NCBI RefSeq assembly: GCF_047344985.1
Contig: NZ_CP178861.1
Location: 3,162,001 to 3,226,000, forward strand
DNA: 64,000 bases
Direction of reading: 5' to 3'
Source of the DNA: Bdellovibrio sp047344985
GTDB taxonomy: Bacteria > Bdellovibrionota > Bdellovibrionia > Bdellovibrionales > Bdellovibrionaceae
Shown: in pieces, positions 15,214 to 23,626 of the stretch
How the letters are laid out: every line of letters begins with the position of its first letter
Position numbering within the stretch: position 1 is the stretch's first letter
Translations under genes and position numbers: made by a program
The notes under the pieces: generated by a model
The model's database searches: none
Seen by the model: only the letters and a program-made list of their open reading frames with translations
What the model was told of the DNA's origin: nothing

Positions 15214-16473
15214 ATGACTCCCGAATTGCTAATGCCTGCGGGCTCTCTTGAAAAATTAAAATACGCCTTTCACTATGGTGCTGATGCCGTCTACGTGGGC
15301 GTACCTTTGTTCAGTCTGCGTGCTCGAGAAAACGAGATGACGTTCGAAGATCTTCAACACGGCATCCAGTTTGCCCGTGAAAATGGGAAACAAATTTATG
15401 TCACGGCCAATATTTTCGCGAGAAATTTGAAACTGAAATCATTTCGAGAGAATTTTAAAAAATGGGTCGAGCTAAAACCCGATGCTTTTATTATGAGCGA
15501 TCCGGGACTTATGATGATAGCCAAGGAAACAGATCCCAATGTCAATATTCATTTGAGCGTGCAAGCCAACTGTATGAACTGGCAAAGTGTGAAGTTCTGG
15601 CAGCAGCAAGGAGCCTCACGAGTCATTCTTAGCCGCGAACTCCGTCTGGAAGAAATCAAAGAAATCCATGAACGAGTTCCTGATATTGAACTGGAAGCAT
15701 TCGTACACGGTTCTATTTGTATCGCTTACTCAGGCCGCTGTTTGCTTTCTCATTATATGAGTTACCGTGATGCCAATCAGGGCGTATGCGACAACAGTTG
15801 CCGTTACGGCTACAACATCCATAAAGCGGAAACAAGCAAAGAAGAAGAATATTACCTCGAAGATCTGCGCAACAAAGGACAGTTCTATCAAATTGATGAG
15901 GACGAAAACGGCACCTACATTATGAACGCCAAGGATCTTTGTGTGATCGAGCATCTTCGGGAGCTGCGTGATGCGGGTATCTGCTCCTTCAAAGTGGAAG
16001 GGCGAACTAAATCCCTTTATTATGCTTCGATGGTTGCTAAAATTTATCGTCAGGCCATTGACGACATGGCCGCCGGAAAGGACTTCGACCGGAATCTTTT
16101 GCTCGAACTTTCAAAAATTCCCAATCGCGGTTATCACAAAGGATTTGTCACCGGGAATTTAAGTTATCACTCTCAAGAGTACCGTCATTCAACATCACGT
16201 CACTACACGCAAAGATTCGCCGGCGTTGTTCTTGGTAAATCTGAAAATTCAGATTTTTTAAAAGTTGAAACCCGCCACCGGTTGCGCACCGGCGATGAAG
16301 TGGAAGTTATTTCTCCACACAAAATACAGAAAGCTGTAGTCGGAAAAATTCTAAATACAAATAGAGAACTTGTTCCTCAGGCTGGCGGTGGTGGTTTGGT
16401 CTTTGATCTGGAACTTCCCGTGGAAGCTGCCCCGAATTCTTTAGTCAGTCTGATTGAGCACTCAGGGGGATGA
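15214..16473 (+). CDS. trhP: U32 family protein, TrhP/YegQ-like tRNA hydroxylation factor
   Basis: A 419-residue protein of peptidase family U32. It starts PELLMPAGSLEKLKYAFHYG and has the family signature EAFVHGSICIAYSGRCLLSHY, then GVCDNSCRY with clustered cysteines that likely bind an iron-sulfur cluster. It ends with a small beta-barrel (FAGVVLGKS...). The arrangement fits YegQ/TrhP, which takes part in hydroxylating uridine 34 of certain tRNAs, rather than a true peptidase. RlhA is a related alternative. The gene is transcribed divergently from nnrS and ends at a shared terminator. Family is certain; the exact paralogue is likely but not proven. Confidence 0.85.
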   Translation: MTPELLMPAGSLEKLKYAFHYGADAVYVGVPLFSLRARENEMTFEDLQHGIQFARENGKQIYVTANIFARNLKLKSFRENFKKWVELKPDAFIMSDPGLMMIAKETDPNVNIHLSVQANCMNWQSVKFWQQQGASRVILSRELRLEEIKEIHERVPDIELEAFVHGSICIAYSGRCLLSHYMSYRDANQGVCDNSCRYGYNIHKAETSKEEEYYLEDLRNKGQFYQIDEDENGTYIMNAKDLCVIEHLRELRDAGICSFKVEGRTKSLYYASMVAKIYRQAIDDMAAGKDFDRNLLLELSKIPNRGYHKGFVTGNLSYHSQEYRHSTSRHYTQRFAGVVLGKSENSDFLKVETRHRLRTGDEVEVISPHKIQKAVVGKILNTNRELVPQAGGGGLVFDLELPVEAAPNSLVSLIEHSGG

Positions 16474-16493
16474 GGCAATCCCACCTGAGCGCC

Positions 16494-16513
16494 TTCCCGG
16501 ACGGGAATTTTTT
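16494..16513. terminator. Bidirectional intrinsic terminator
   Basis: TTCCCG-GA-CGGGAA followed by six T lies between the U32 gene and the convergent pseudoazurin gene. A second imperfect stem (CTCAGG...CCTGAG, 16461-16488) sits just before it. Confidence 0.8.
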
Positions 16514-16952
16514 ATTTTGCCTGTGCAAGATATTTATCAAGGCGATCTTTGTTCATCGCAAACTGCTTCGACATCTCTTGCGCTTTTGTTTTTACTTTGT
16601 CCAAGTTTTTCGCACTGCCAACTTGAATGACGCCGACCATAGCCATCGGAAGATGGGCTTTACATTCAAATAAGTAAAGACCTTCTTCTTTCATTTGCAC
16701 CGTGAATGCTTTTCCGGAAGGACTGCTCCACGGTTTGATTCCTTGGGGAGTTTCAACAGAGGAAACGTCGTGACCCGCATCAGTTGGGATAAACTTAACG
16801 CTGTCCCCTTTGTTGATCTTCAAATAACCCGGCTCAAAAACCATGATGCCGTCTTTACCGTTGTTGAGCATTTTAACTTCGTGAACGGCCGCTTGTGCCC
16901 AAACCCCGGAGAATAAAATTGCCGCTAATACTACTTTTCTAAATTCAGTCAT
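16512..16952 (-). CDS. Pseudoazurin (periplasmic blue copper protein)
   Basis: A 146-residue cupredoxin with a signal peptide ending QAAVH. The type 1 copper ligands are visible: His61 (AGHDVSS), Cys97, His100 and Met105 in FECKAHLPMAMVGVI. The Cys to Met distance is as in pseudoazurin. The C-terminal two-helix extension (NLDKVKTKAQEMSKQ) is also typical. Pseudoazurin passes electrons from the bc1 complex to copper nitrite reductase, and nirK is encoded 12 kb away in the same island. The ATG at 16952 has AAGGAG upstream; a longer reading frame is not supported. An FNR/DNR-type box lies at 17036-17049. Confidence 0.93.
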   Translation of the reverse strand: MTEFRKVVLAAILFSGVWAQAAVHEVKMLNNGKDGIMVFEPGYLKINKGDSVKFIPTDAGHDVSSVETPQGIKPWSSPSGKAFTVQMKEEGLYLFECKAHLPMAMVGVIQVGSAKNLDKVKTKAQEMSKQFAMNKDRLDKYLAQAK

Positions 16953-17035
16953 AAATGACTCCTTATATCTGCATGTCATGCGATTCATGATCTCTGCTCT
17001 GTTAAATAAATTATCAACGATTCATTTCTTAGAAT

Positions 17036-17049
17036 ATGATGTCGGTCAT
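17036..17049 (-). promoter_or_regulatory. FNR/DNR-type box of the pseudoazurin promoter
   Basis: ATGAT-GTCG-GTCAT is a symmetrical variant of the consensus. A TAATTT -10 (minus strand, 17008-17013) places its centre about 41 bases from the implied start site. Confidence 0.65.
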
Positions 17050-17056
17050 GAATGAC

Positions 17057-18823
17057 TCAGGCCCCCTCTACAAGACCAGTCAAACCAATCGCGAGATGCT
17101 CTATACTGTCCGTTTGCTGTCTCATTTGCCCCGCAAAAGCGGAAACCTCTTCGGCCGCTGAAGCATTCTGTTGCGTAGACGAATCAAGTTCATTCATGGC
17201 CTTACTAATCTGTTGAATACCCACCGCTTGCTCTGAGCTCGCGGCTGCGATTTCAGTGTTGATCTGAGAAATGTCGGAGATGATTTTGACGATCGTCTCT
17301 ATCGATTCCCGGCTGAGTATAGCTCGGTGAACTCCATCTTGAACTTTCACAGAACTTTCTTTGATAAGCGTTGTAATGTCTTTGGCGGCGGAAGAACTGC
17401 GCAATGCCAGCGCACGTACAGCGTCGGCGACAACGGCGAAACTCTTTCCTTGTTCGCCGGCTCTTGCAGCCTCCACGGCGGCATTCAAGGCCAACAAGTT
17501 TGTTTGAAAAGCAATATCCTCGATGACGTTAATGATCTCTTCAATCCTGTCAGAACTTTTAGAAATGTCTTCCATCGCCAGAACAAGAGTTGCCACCTGG
17601 GCTTTTCCGTTTTCAGCCGCCTTAAATCCTTCTTCTGAGATATTTGCTGCATGCTGGGCTTTTTGTTCATTTTGCGTCACAATGCTATTGATTTCTTCAA
17701 TAGACGCAACCACCTCTTCGAGAGCACTTGCGGAGTGCACAGAACCGTTGGCCACCTGTTGGCTTGCGGCATTTAACTGTTGTCCTCCAGAAGCGATGGT
17801 CTCTGCCGCGTGCGAAAGGTCTTCTACAGCGGAGTGAAGAGATGTTGTTAGGTTTCGAATGATTATCACACCCAAAATTGAAATTAAAATAACAATTCCT
17901 AAAAGAAAGGCCAGCGTAAGAAAGAATAAGTGAGAGGCGGAAGACCGCAGCTCTTCGACTTTTTTATTAACGCTATCGACTTCAAAGGAAACAACCGCGC
18001 CAAGGGCATTTAACGACGAAGTGATAGATTCATAGAATTGCGCGGGGTCTTCTCCGAAGTGGCCTTCTGCGGCCCGACTGACGACTTTGGCGTAGGTTTG
18101 TTCTACTCGCAGCCAAGCAGGGGATTTCCGAAAATCGTCAAGTTGAGTGCGTGCAGCTTCAGAGACAACCAGGTTCGGGGCTTCTAAATTGACGCTGATC
18201 CCGCTTCGTAAAGATTCCAACTTGGAAATATCTTGGATCGTTATAGGGCTATCCGCTGCCAACGTATTCAAAAGATTAGCTCTTAATCTGCCTCCGTATT
18301 CTTTGGCCATCTCCAAAATCGTAAGACTCAGAAAATTCATTTCAACGCCATTTAACGACTGATCTGTAGCGACTAATACGTCCAGTTTGATCAGGAGGCT
18401 GATTAGTCCGGTGATTTCTTTTGTGGCGTCAGCGGCGCTAATAGATTTGGTCCTTACTGAGCCTCGCAGTTTCTCCAACCCTGCTCGAGTTTCTTTCAAC
18501 ACGGACTCCGATGATTCTTTGGATTGAATTTTATCGACTTGCTCTTGAACTGCACGCCATTTTGAATCGACAATTTCGATTTGGCTGTTCAACTCATCTT
18601 CATGAATTTTTCCTGCGAGAAACAAAGAATTCTTGGCTCGTTCAAGCTGCACCTGATGGAGAAGCTCTGAATTCTTCTTTATCAAAGTTCCGTTTTCAGT
18701 AATAGCTTGTGCTTCTTTGAAAATTCGCCAATGGGAATTTAAATAAAATGTGCCATAGACAATACAGGCAAGCATTGGAACAAGAACAAGTCCGATTATT
18801 TTTAACCTTAAACTAAGTTTCAT
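17057..18823 (-). CDS. Methyl-accepting chemotaxis protein with a NIT-like sensor domain
   Basis: A 588-residue chemoreceptor. An N-terminal transmembrane helix (about 7-27) is followed by a large helical periplasmic domain of about 270 residues. Its start, LLHQVQLERAKNSLFLAGK and the following ELNSQIEIVD, resembles the NIT (nitrate/nitrite sensing) family. A second membrane helix lies near 300-325, then a signalling domain with the hairpin tip of about 20 residues around IAFQTNLLALNAAVEAARAG. No clear HAMP is seen. It follows a 45-residue membrane peptide by five bases, and the pair has an FNR/DNR-type promoter box. It lies between pseudoazurin and norE, so taxis toward nitrite, NO or related respiration is a good hypothesis. 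Confidence 0.9.
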   Translation of the reverse strand: MKLSLRLKIIGLVLVPMLACIVYGTFYLNSHWRIFKEAQAITENGTLIKKNSELLHQVQLERAKNSLFLAGKIHEDELNSQIEIVDSKWRAVQEQVDKIQSKESSESVLKETRAGLEKLRGSVRTKSISAADATKEITGLISLLIKLDVLVATDQSLNGVEMNFLSLTILEMAKEYGGRLRANLLNTLAADSPITIQDISKLESLRSGISVNLEAPNLVVSEAARTQLDDFRKSPAWLRVEQTYAKVVSRAAEGHFGEDPAQFYESITSSLNALGAVVSFEVDSVNKKVEELRSSASHLFFLTLAFLLGIVILISILGVIIIRNLTTSLHSAVEDLSHAAETIASGGQQLNAASQQVANGSVHSASALEEVVASIEEINSIVTQNEQKAQHAANISEEGFKAAENGKAQVATLVLAMEDISKSSDRIEEIINVIEDIAFQTNLLALNAAVEAARAGEQGKSFAVVADAVRALALRSSSAAKDITTLIKESSVKVQDGVHRAILSRESIETIVKIISDISQINTEIAAASSEQAVGIQQISKAMNELDSSTQQNASAAEEVSAFAGQMRQQTDSIEHLAIGLTGLVEGA

Positions 18824-18828
18824 ATTTA

Positions 18829-18966
18829 CTAACCGCCAACTAATATAAGACCTATGGCACAAGCCCCGCAAATAACCATGGAACTACCTACAATTCCAAT
18901 GGCAGCTCCCGCGACCATCACGGTTCCCAGAACATTTCCTACGATGACATTTTTAAACGTTTCCAT
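18829..18966 (-). CDS. 45-residue glycine-rich membrane peptide upstream of the NIT chemoreceptor
   Basis: A small reading frame with a strong AAGGAG eight bases before its ATG at 18964-18966. It encodes 45 residues: METFKNVIVGNVLGTVM, then a hydrophobic Gly/Ala-rich stretch containing ICGACAIG and ending LILVGG. This would form one or two short membrane helices with a CxxC. The stop is five bases before the chemoreceptor ATG, which has only a poor ribosome-binding site, so translational coupling is likely. An FNR/DNR-type box with a TAAATA -10 precedes it. No family is recognised. It could be a receptor accessory peptide, or a leader that couples translation. Confidence 0.72.
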   Translation of the reverse strand: METFKNVIVGNVLGTVMVAGAAIGIVGSSMVICGACAIGLILVGG

Positions 18967-19017
18967 TTTGTCTCCTTAAAACTGTCTCTATTTAATCTGC
19001 TAGGCAGATTGAGAAAC

Positions 19018-19031
19018 ATGATCTGAATCAA
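19018..19031 (-). promoter_or_regulatory. FNR/DNR-type box of the peptide-chemoreceptor unit
   Basis: ATGAT-CTGA-ATCAA (TTGAT-TCAG-ATCAT on the minus strand) matches the consensus in nine of ten positions. TAAATA at 18989-18994 serves as -10, placing the centre about 42 bases upstream of the implied start. Confidence 0.7.
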
Positions 19032-19067
19032 AAACGCGACCGTCCCCGATAATGTTTTTTATTTTTC

Positions 19068-19081
19068 ATGATCTCCGTCAT
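19068..19081 (+). promoter_or_regulatory. FNR/DNR-type box before norE
   Basis: ATGAT-CTCC-GTCAT is a symmetrical variant of the consensus, 55 bases upstream of the norE start. No convincing -10 is seen at the class II distance, so this one is less certain. Confidence 0.5.
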
Positions 19082-19135
19082 GCAGATCCAGAATAAGACT
19101 TTCCACCCCCATTTCATTTTTGCGATAGTCGTCGC

Positions 19136-19744
19136 ATGGAAACTTCTGACTCTCTCGACAAAAAATTTTCTTTTGAAGAAATTTTCAATCCTCCCGGTGG
19201 ATTTTTGATGTGGCTGGTTGTCCTCATGGAAATCTTTATGTTCGGCGCTCTTATCACGATTGTTGCCAGGTACCGGCACTTCAACTTAACAATCTTTCAA
19301 GCAGAGACGGGACATTTGCATTTACGCGATGGTTTGATATTCACCCTGAGCCTTTTACTCAGTGGATTTCTTGCAGCTGAAGGAGTGCGATTTTATTTTG
19401 CTGATCAACGTCGCAAAAGCTTTTTCTACTTTATTGCCAGCACTGTATTTGGTCTGAGTTTTTTAGTTCTCAAGATTTTAGACTTTGTAAGCAAATCTGA
19501 ACTGGGCCTGGGAATCGAGAAAAACGATTTTTGGCAATATTATTGGCTCTTGATGGGATTTCACTTTTTGCACGTCATGGTGGGTGTCTTTATTCTTTTA
19601 TCCATTTGTCTTGGAATTTATAAAAACAAATTTGAAGATGCGGAGTTTTCCGTCCGTGGCGGAATTCTTTTCTGGCATATGTGCGACATTGTCTGGTTGA
19701 TTATCTTTCCACTTTTCTATTTAGGAGGAACCCTCCATGAATAA
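19136..19744 (+). CDS. norE: NorE-like cytochrome c oxidase subunit III family protein
   Basis: A 202-residue protein with five predicted membrane helices and the COX3 family pattern: MWLVVLMEIFMFGALIT in helix 1, EGVRFYFADQRRK in a loop, and GFHFLHVMVGVFILLS and WHMCDIVWLIIFPLFYL at the end. Short, five-helix COX3-like proteins beside nor genes are called NorE. They are thought to help assembly or activity of nitric oxide reductase. It is followed, with an eight-base overlap, by a small NorF-like gene. The ribosome-binding site is weak. Confidence 0.85.
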   Translation: METSDSLDKKFSFEEIFNPPGGFLMWLVVLMEIFMFGALITIVARYRHFNLTIFQAETGHLHLRDGLIFTLSLLLSGFLAAEGVRFYFADQRRKSFFYFIASTVFGLSFLVLKILDFVSKSELGLGIEKNDFWQYYWLLMGFHFLHVMVGVFILLSICLGIYKNKFEDAEFSVRGGILFWHMCDIVWLIIFPLFYLGGTLHE

Positions 19745-19946
19745 AATCGTTTTCGCTCTTTTGTTGCTGTTTCTGGGAATGGGGCTCTGGTTCCCCACAG
19801 TCAAATTCGCTCTGTTTCTTGCTTTGATCAAAGTTCTTTTAGTGGCCTTTTTTTACATGGAGCTGCTCCATGCTCACATCGCATGGAAGCTTGCAAGTAC
19901 GGGATTATTGCTCGCGACCTTCGCCGGCTTGTTTCTTTTTATTTAA
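19737..19946 (+). CDS. norF: NorF-like small membrane protein (subunit IV type)
   Basis: A 69-residue protein with two to three hydrophobic helices: KIVFALLLLFLGMGLWFP, then ALFLALIKVLLVAFFYMELLH spanning the second helix, and a final hydrophobic segment. The KVLLVAFFYMEL pattern is that of the prokaryotic cytochrome oxidase subunit IV/NorF family. GGAGG lies at proper distance inside the end of norE, and the eight-base overlap suggests coupling. Its 3' end overlaps the convergent ctaA gene by 42 bases. Confidence 0.82.
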   Translation: MNKIVFALLLLFLGMGLWFPTVKFALFLALIKVLLVAFFYMELLHAHIAWKLASTGLLLATFAGLFLFI

Positions 19947-20879
19947 ATATCTTAAATAGAAAAACAAACTCGCTCCCAAAAGCTGATGAAGTGTCGCAAT
20001 GGCAGGTGGAATCATTAACACCAGCGTTAGGACGCCTAAGAAAAACTGCGCGATGATTAAAATCGAAATCGGATAAATCTTTTTCCACCACGAATAAAAG
20101 GCGGCGGCCAGTAATATCCATGCTCCCATCCGGTGAAAGAACTGAAGATTGATTTGATTGTAAAAAAAGTTTTCCCACAGACTAGGAAAAATAACAAAGC
20201 GGACTGGCAACCATGTGTCGCCTATTTTAGGAAATGTATTGTAAATATACCCGGCGCGGCTGCCTGCCACCAATGCCCCTAAAGCCATTTGTGCCAAACA
20301 GAGCCAAGAAAGAGCTTGCACGAAGCTGCGAGAGCGCACAGATAGGTTATGGCTCTGTTGTTGTTCCTCTGCAAGCCATTGAGCCAGATATCCCAGAATC
20401 ACACAAGCCCATATAAAGTGAACCATCAACCGAAAATGGCTGACCCGGGGAACTTGCACCAAACCGCTTTTCACCATGTACCATCCTAAAAAGCCTTGAA
20501 TGCCGCCTAAAATTAAAAGACCAAAAACTTTCCGATGATGTCGCTTTTCTAATTTTCCAGATAAGAACAATAAACCGTACGGAACAAGAATAACGAAAAG
20601 TAGAGAGCGTGCGACCAGTCGATGAATAAACTCCCACCAAAAAAGAGTTTTAAACTCATCAAGAGTCAATGAAGGGCGCGATTTGAAATCCGGATATTGT
20701 TGGTAGTTACTGAATTCATGAACCCATTGACTTTCATTGAATGGCGGGAAAATTCCAGAGACAGGTTTCCACTCCACAATGGACAGACCCGAGCCCGTCA
20801 GTCGGGTCATAGCTCCGATCCCCATAGTTGCCAATAGCAACGAAGCTATAGAAATTATCCAAATCTGCCGGAATTGCAT
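19905..20879 (-). CDS. ctaA: Heme A synthase (COX15/CtaA)
   Basis: A 324-residue, eight-helix protein that oxidises heme O to heme A for A-type terminal oxidases. COX15 hallmarks are AMTRLTGSGLSIVEWKPVSG in the first loop, WEFIHRLVARSL with a heme ligand His, QGFLGWYMVKSGL, VSHFRLMVHF, FFHRMGAW and ATLHQLLG. The conserved histidines are all present, and the length and the GLSIVEW loop fit the type found in proteobacteria and mitochondria. Its start lies 17 bases after norD, so it is the last gene of the norCBQD unit. That is odd, because bacterial nitric oxide reductase uses heme b, not heme a. Confidence 0.93.
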   Translation of the reverse strand: MQFRQIWIISIASLLLATMGIGAMTRLTGSGLSIVEWKPVSGIFPPFNESQWVHEFSNYQQYPDFKSRPSLTLDEFKTLFWWEFIHRLVARSLLFVILVPYGLLFLSGKLEKRHHRKVFGLLILGGIQGFLGWYMVKSGLVQVPRVSHFRLMVHFIWACVILGYLAQWLAEEQQQSHNLSVRSRSFVQALSWLCLAQMALGALVAGSRAGYIYNTFPKIGDTWLPVRFVIFPSLWENFFYNQINLQFFHRMGAWILLAAAFYSWWKKIYPISILIIAQFFLGVLTLVLMIPPAIATLHQLLGASLFFYLRYLNKKKQAGEGREQ

Positions 20880-20896
20880 TCTGTCTTACCTTTCAT

Positions 20897-22834
20897 TTAA
20901 TGAAGCAGTGGCAACAACAGCGTCGTCAACGCTTGAGGGAGTTTATGGGGGGTGGGCAAGATTTGAATGTGTCCGAGCCCAAACATTTGCGGCAGATAAA
21001 ACTTGGCCTTTTCTTCGATCGCCAAACATTTAATAAGAACATTTTGTTGGTGAGCTTCTCGCACGGCTTGCCTGATGTCTTCCATTCCGTAGCGGCCTTC
21101 ATACTGATCGTAATCGGACGCCTTGCCATCGCTCAACAAAACGATAAGCTTATGTCGTGCCGGAGAAACTTTCAGAATTTCTAAACTGTGCCGTAAAGCG
21201 GGACCGATCCGCGTGTAACCGACGGGCTCTAGCGTATTTAACTTTCTCTTAAACTCAGGCCAAGACTCTTCGAAATTTTTGAGTTCTTCAAAAACACACT
21301 GATGTCTGGTATTGCTATGAAAGGCTGCGACACTTAAACACTCTGGCTCTTTTGTAAAGGCGTCGCCAATCAAACATACGCTGTTTTTTATAACATCCAA
21401 AATTCTTTCATTGGCGACCCATGAGTCCGTTGAAAGACTGCTATCAATTAAAAAAAGGCACTGCCAGTCTTTGTGATGTTTTTTACTGCGAATGTAAAAC
21501 CGGTCTTCTCCGGAGTTCCCACTTTTTAGATCCGCATGTCGAGTGACTAAGGCATCAATATCAAGCTCTTCCCCGTCGCGCTGCCTTTTTTTCCAAAGGG
21601 GCTTGGAGCGAACCTGTTGAAAGAGTTTTTCAATTTCTTTCTTTTCTTTGGTGTAGGATTCAGCCAGTTGAAAGGGCGTACCTGCCTCGGGAATGCGGGC
21701 CTGAACCCGACACCAATTTTCTTTATAGCTTTTTTTCTTAAAATCCCACTCGGGATAAAAATGCACACGAGGCGAAACCGGTAAATCTTCCTTGCTTAAA
21801 AGATCCGGAGCCACACTATGCATCCGTACATCCGCTTTATAAAGCGACTGCGTCCTTTCCCGGCTTCGGGTCACCTCGCGCATATTTAACTCCTCCAGAG
21901 CCTCCGCGTGATCTTGCAAATCGTCGTCGCCGTCCTGGGTGCGCATCCCCCCCTGATACTCTTCTAAAGTTTCTGCTTTTTCAAAAGAATGGGTCACAGG
22001 ATTATTGGTATCTTTTTGCTCTTCAAGATGCACCTGCACAATGTCTTCACGATTTTTTCCCTGCACTTCTGTTCCATTAGCTAATGCCTCGGTAGTCGTT
22101 TCTTCGTCCGTTTTTTCCGTCTCTTCGGAAAAAGGATTCGGAGACATAAGAAGACCCCAGAGCACAAAGGCTTCTTCCGCCACTGCGGGCCCCAAAGGAA
22201 GTGAGGCAAAATGAGTTTGATAAACAGCATCAGCGAACTTCCAAAAACTGAAAGTACTTTTATGGGTGTTATACAAAATACTTTTCCAAGAGCTGTCTTT
22301 GGGGCTTTCACACAAAAGATCATAAATCCACTGAGCGAGAATACCATTTTGTGTATTTCGATCTTGGTCTGAGAGCGATTGCAGTTCCGCCAAGGTTCCT
22401 TGTCTTAAAGTTTCAATCACTTGAATTGTGCCTGGAAACTCCAAGGTAATAACCTTATAGATTTGGTGAACCGCCAAACAGGTGTAAACTTTCTTTTCAA
22501 TTTCCGAAAGTTCGCGCGGCGGCAAACAAAAACCCAACTGTTTGGCGGAACTATAAAACAGCGTTCTTTGAATATAGACCAACTCGTTCAATCTTTTTGA
22601 TGAAAGTGGGCACAAAGATTTTGGATAATAAAAATGGACGCCCGAAAAGCCACCGATCTTTTCTGCCTCGTGTATTTGAATAGGTTCGCCGCAAAGAGAT
22701 TTAGCAATAACTTGAAGGCGAGTCTCCAGTTCTTTTAAATCCGCCCTTTGCTCATAGTGCGGTGGCATGGGGTCCGCCGAGATTTTTTTAAAAAGTCTGT
22801 AACCAAAAGAAAAAAACTTTTCATCTAGGCCCAT
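20897..22834 (-). CDS. norD: NorD, VWA-domain nitric oxide reductase activation protein
   Basis: A 645-residue cytoplasmic protein. The C-terminal von Willebrand factor A domain (about 450-640) has the metal-ion site LFLIDSSLSTDSW, VGYTRIGPALRHS and LIVLLSDGKASDYDQYEGRYG. The N-terminal half is helical, and the middle is acidic and repetitive (about 235-330). This is the layout of NorD, which works with the NorQ AAA+ ATPase to insert the non-heme iron and activate NorCB. It starts three bases after norQ. The length is near the usual 600-650. Confidence 0.93.
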   Translation of the reverse strand: MGLDEKFFSFGYRLFKKISADPMPPHYEQRADLKELETRLQVIAKSLCGEPIQIHEAEKIGGFSGVHFYYPKSLCPLSSKRLNELVYIQRTLFYSSAKQLGFCLPPRELSEIEKKVYTCLAVHQIYKVITLEFPGTIQVIETLRQGTLAELQSLSDQDRNTQNGILAQWIYDLLCESPKDSSWKSILYNTHKSTFSFWKFADAVYQTHFASLPLGPAVAEEAFVLWGLLMSPNPFSEETEKTDEETTTEALANGTEVQGKNREDIVQVHLEEQKDTNNPVTHSFEKAETLEEYQGGMRTQDGDDDLQDHAEALEELNMREVTRSRERTQSLYKADVRMHSVAPDLLSKEDLPVSPRVHFYPEWDFKKKSYKENWCRVQARIPEAGTPFQLAESYTKEKKEIEKLFQQVRSKPLWKKRQRDGEELDIDALVTRHADLKSGNSGEDRFYIRSKKHHKDWQCLFLIDSSLSTDSWVANERILDVIKNSVCLIGDAFTKEPECLSVAAFHSNTRHQCVFEELKNFEESWPEFKRKLNTLEPVGYTRIGPALRHSLEILKVSPARHKLIVLLSDGKASDYDQYEGRYGMEDIRQAVREAHQQNVLIKCLAIEEKAKFYLPQMFGLGHIQILPTPHKLPQALTTLLLPLLH

Positions 22835-22837
22835 ACT

Positions 22838-23626
22838 CTAAAAAATCATGGCGGCCACATCTTGTAAGGCCGTCATAATATCTCCGTCATCCGTGAGAGG
22901 TTGAACAATAGCGACGTCACAGGAACGACGAGGCTCCAATCCATCACGTATTAACTTCCCGGCATCGACAAGAAGCCGGGTTGATGCTGTTTCCGCCAAA
23001 CCCAGCTCTTTGAGATTGCGAATTTTTCCCGCAAAGCGAACCAGCTTTTGCGCCACTTCCAAGGAGCATTGAGATTCCGCTTTTACAATTTCAGATTCGA
23101 GTTCGGGACGAGGATAATCAAAATGCATGGCCACAAATCTTTGTCTTGTGGAAGGTTTCAATTCCTTGAGTCCTCGTTGATATCCCGGATTAAAACTCAC
23201 GACGAGCATAAACTCCGGCGAGGCTTTGATTTCTTCATTGAGTTTATCCAACGTGATGGCACGACGGTGATCGGTCAAAGGATGAAGGACCACAATCACG
23301 TCTTCGCGAGCTTCAGCGATTTCATCCAAGTAAAGAATTGCACCTTCGCGTAAGGCACGCGTGACCGGACCGTCTTGCCAAACGGTGTCTCCACCTTTGA
23401 CAACAAATCGTCCCAATAAGTCGGTCGCCGAGGTGTCTTCATTGCAGGCGACAGTAATCAGAGGACGCCCTCTGCGAGCCGCCATGGATTCAATGAAGCG
23501 GGACTTTCCGCATCCTGTAGGCCCTTTCAACATCAAGGGCAATTGATTGCGATAGGCGCTGTCGAAGATTTCTTCTTCATCTGCAACAACCTGATAAAAA
23601 GGTCCTTTAATTGTGGGTGCCAGCAT
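22838..23626 (-). CDS. norQ: NorQ, MoxR-type AAA+ ATPase
   Basis: A 262-residue MoxR/CbbQ-type AAA+ ATPase. Walker A is KGPTGCGKSRF (about 34-44), Walker B ILYLDEIAEARED (about 93), and the sensor segment is FMLVVSFNPGYQ. NorQ forms a ring chaperone with NorD that matures nitric oxide reductase. The gene overlaps norB by 20 bases and is followed after three bases by norD, so the order norC-norB-norQ-norD is the standard one. Confidence 0.95.
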   Translation of the reverse strand: MLAPTIKGPFYQVVADEEEIFDSAYRNQLPLMLKGPTGCGKSRFIESMAARRGRPLITVACNEDTSATDLLGRFVVKGGDTVWQDGPVTRALREGAILYLDEIAEAREDVIVVLHPLTDHRRAITLDKLNEEIKASPEFMLVVSFNPGYQRGLKELKPSTRQRFVAMHFDYPRPELESEIVKAESQCSLEVAQKLVRFAGKIRNLKELGLAETASTRLLVDAGKLIRDGLEPRRSCDVAIVQPLTDDGDIMTALQDVAAMIF

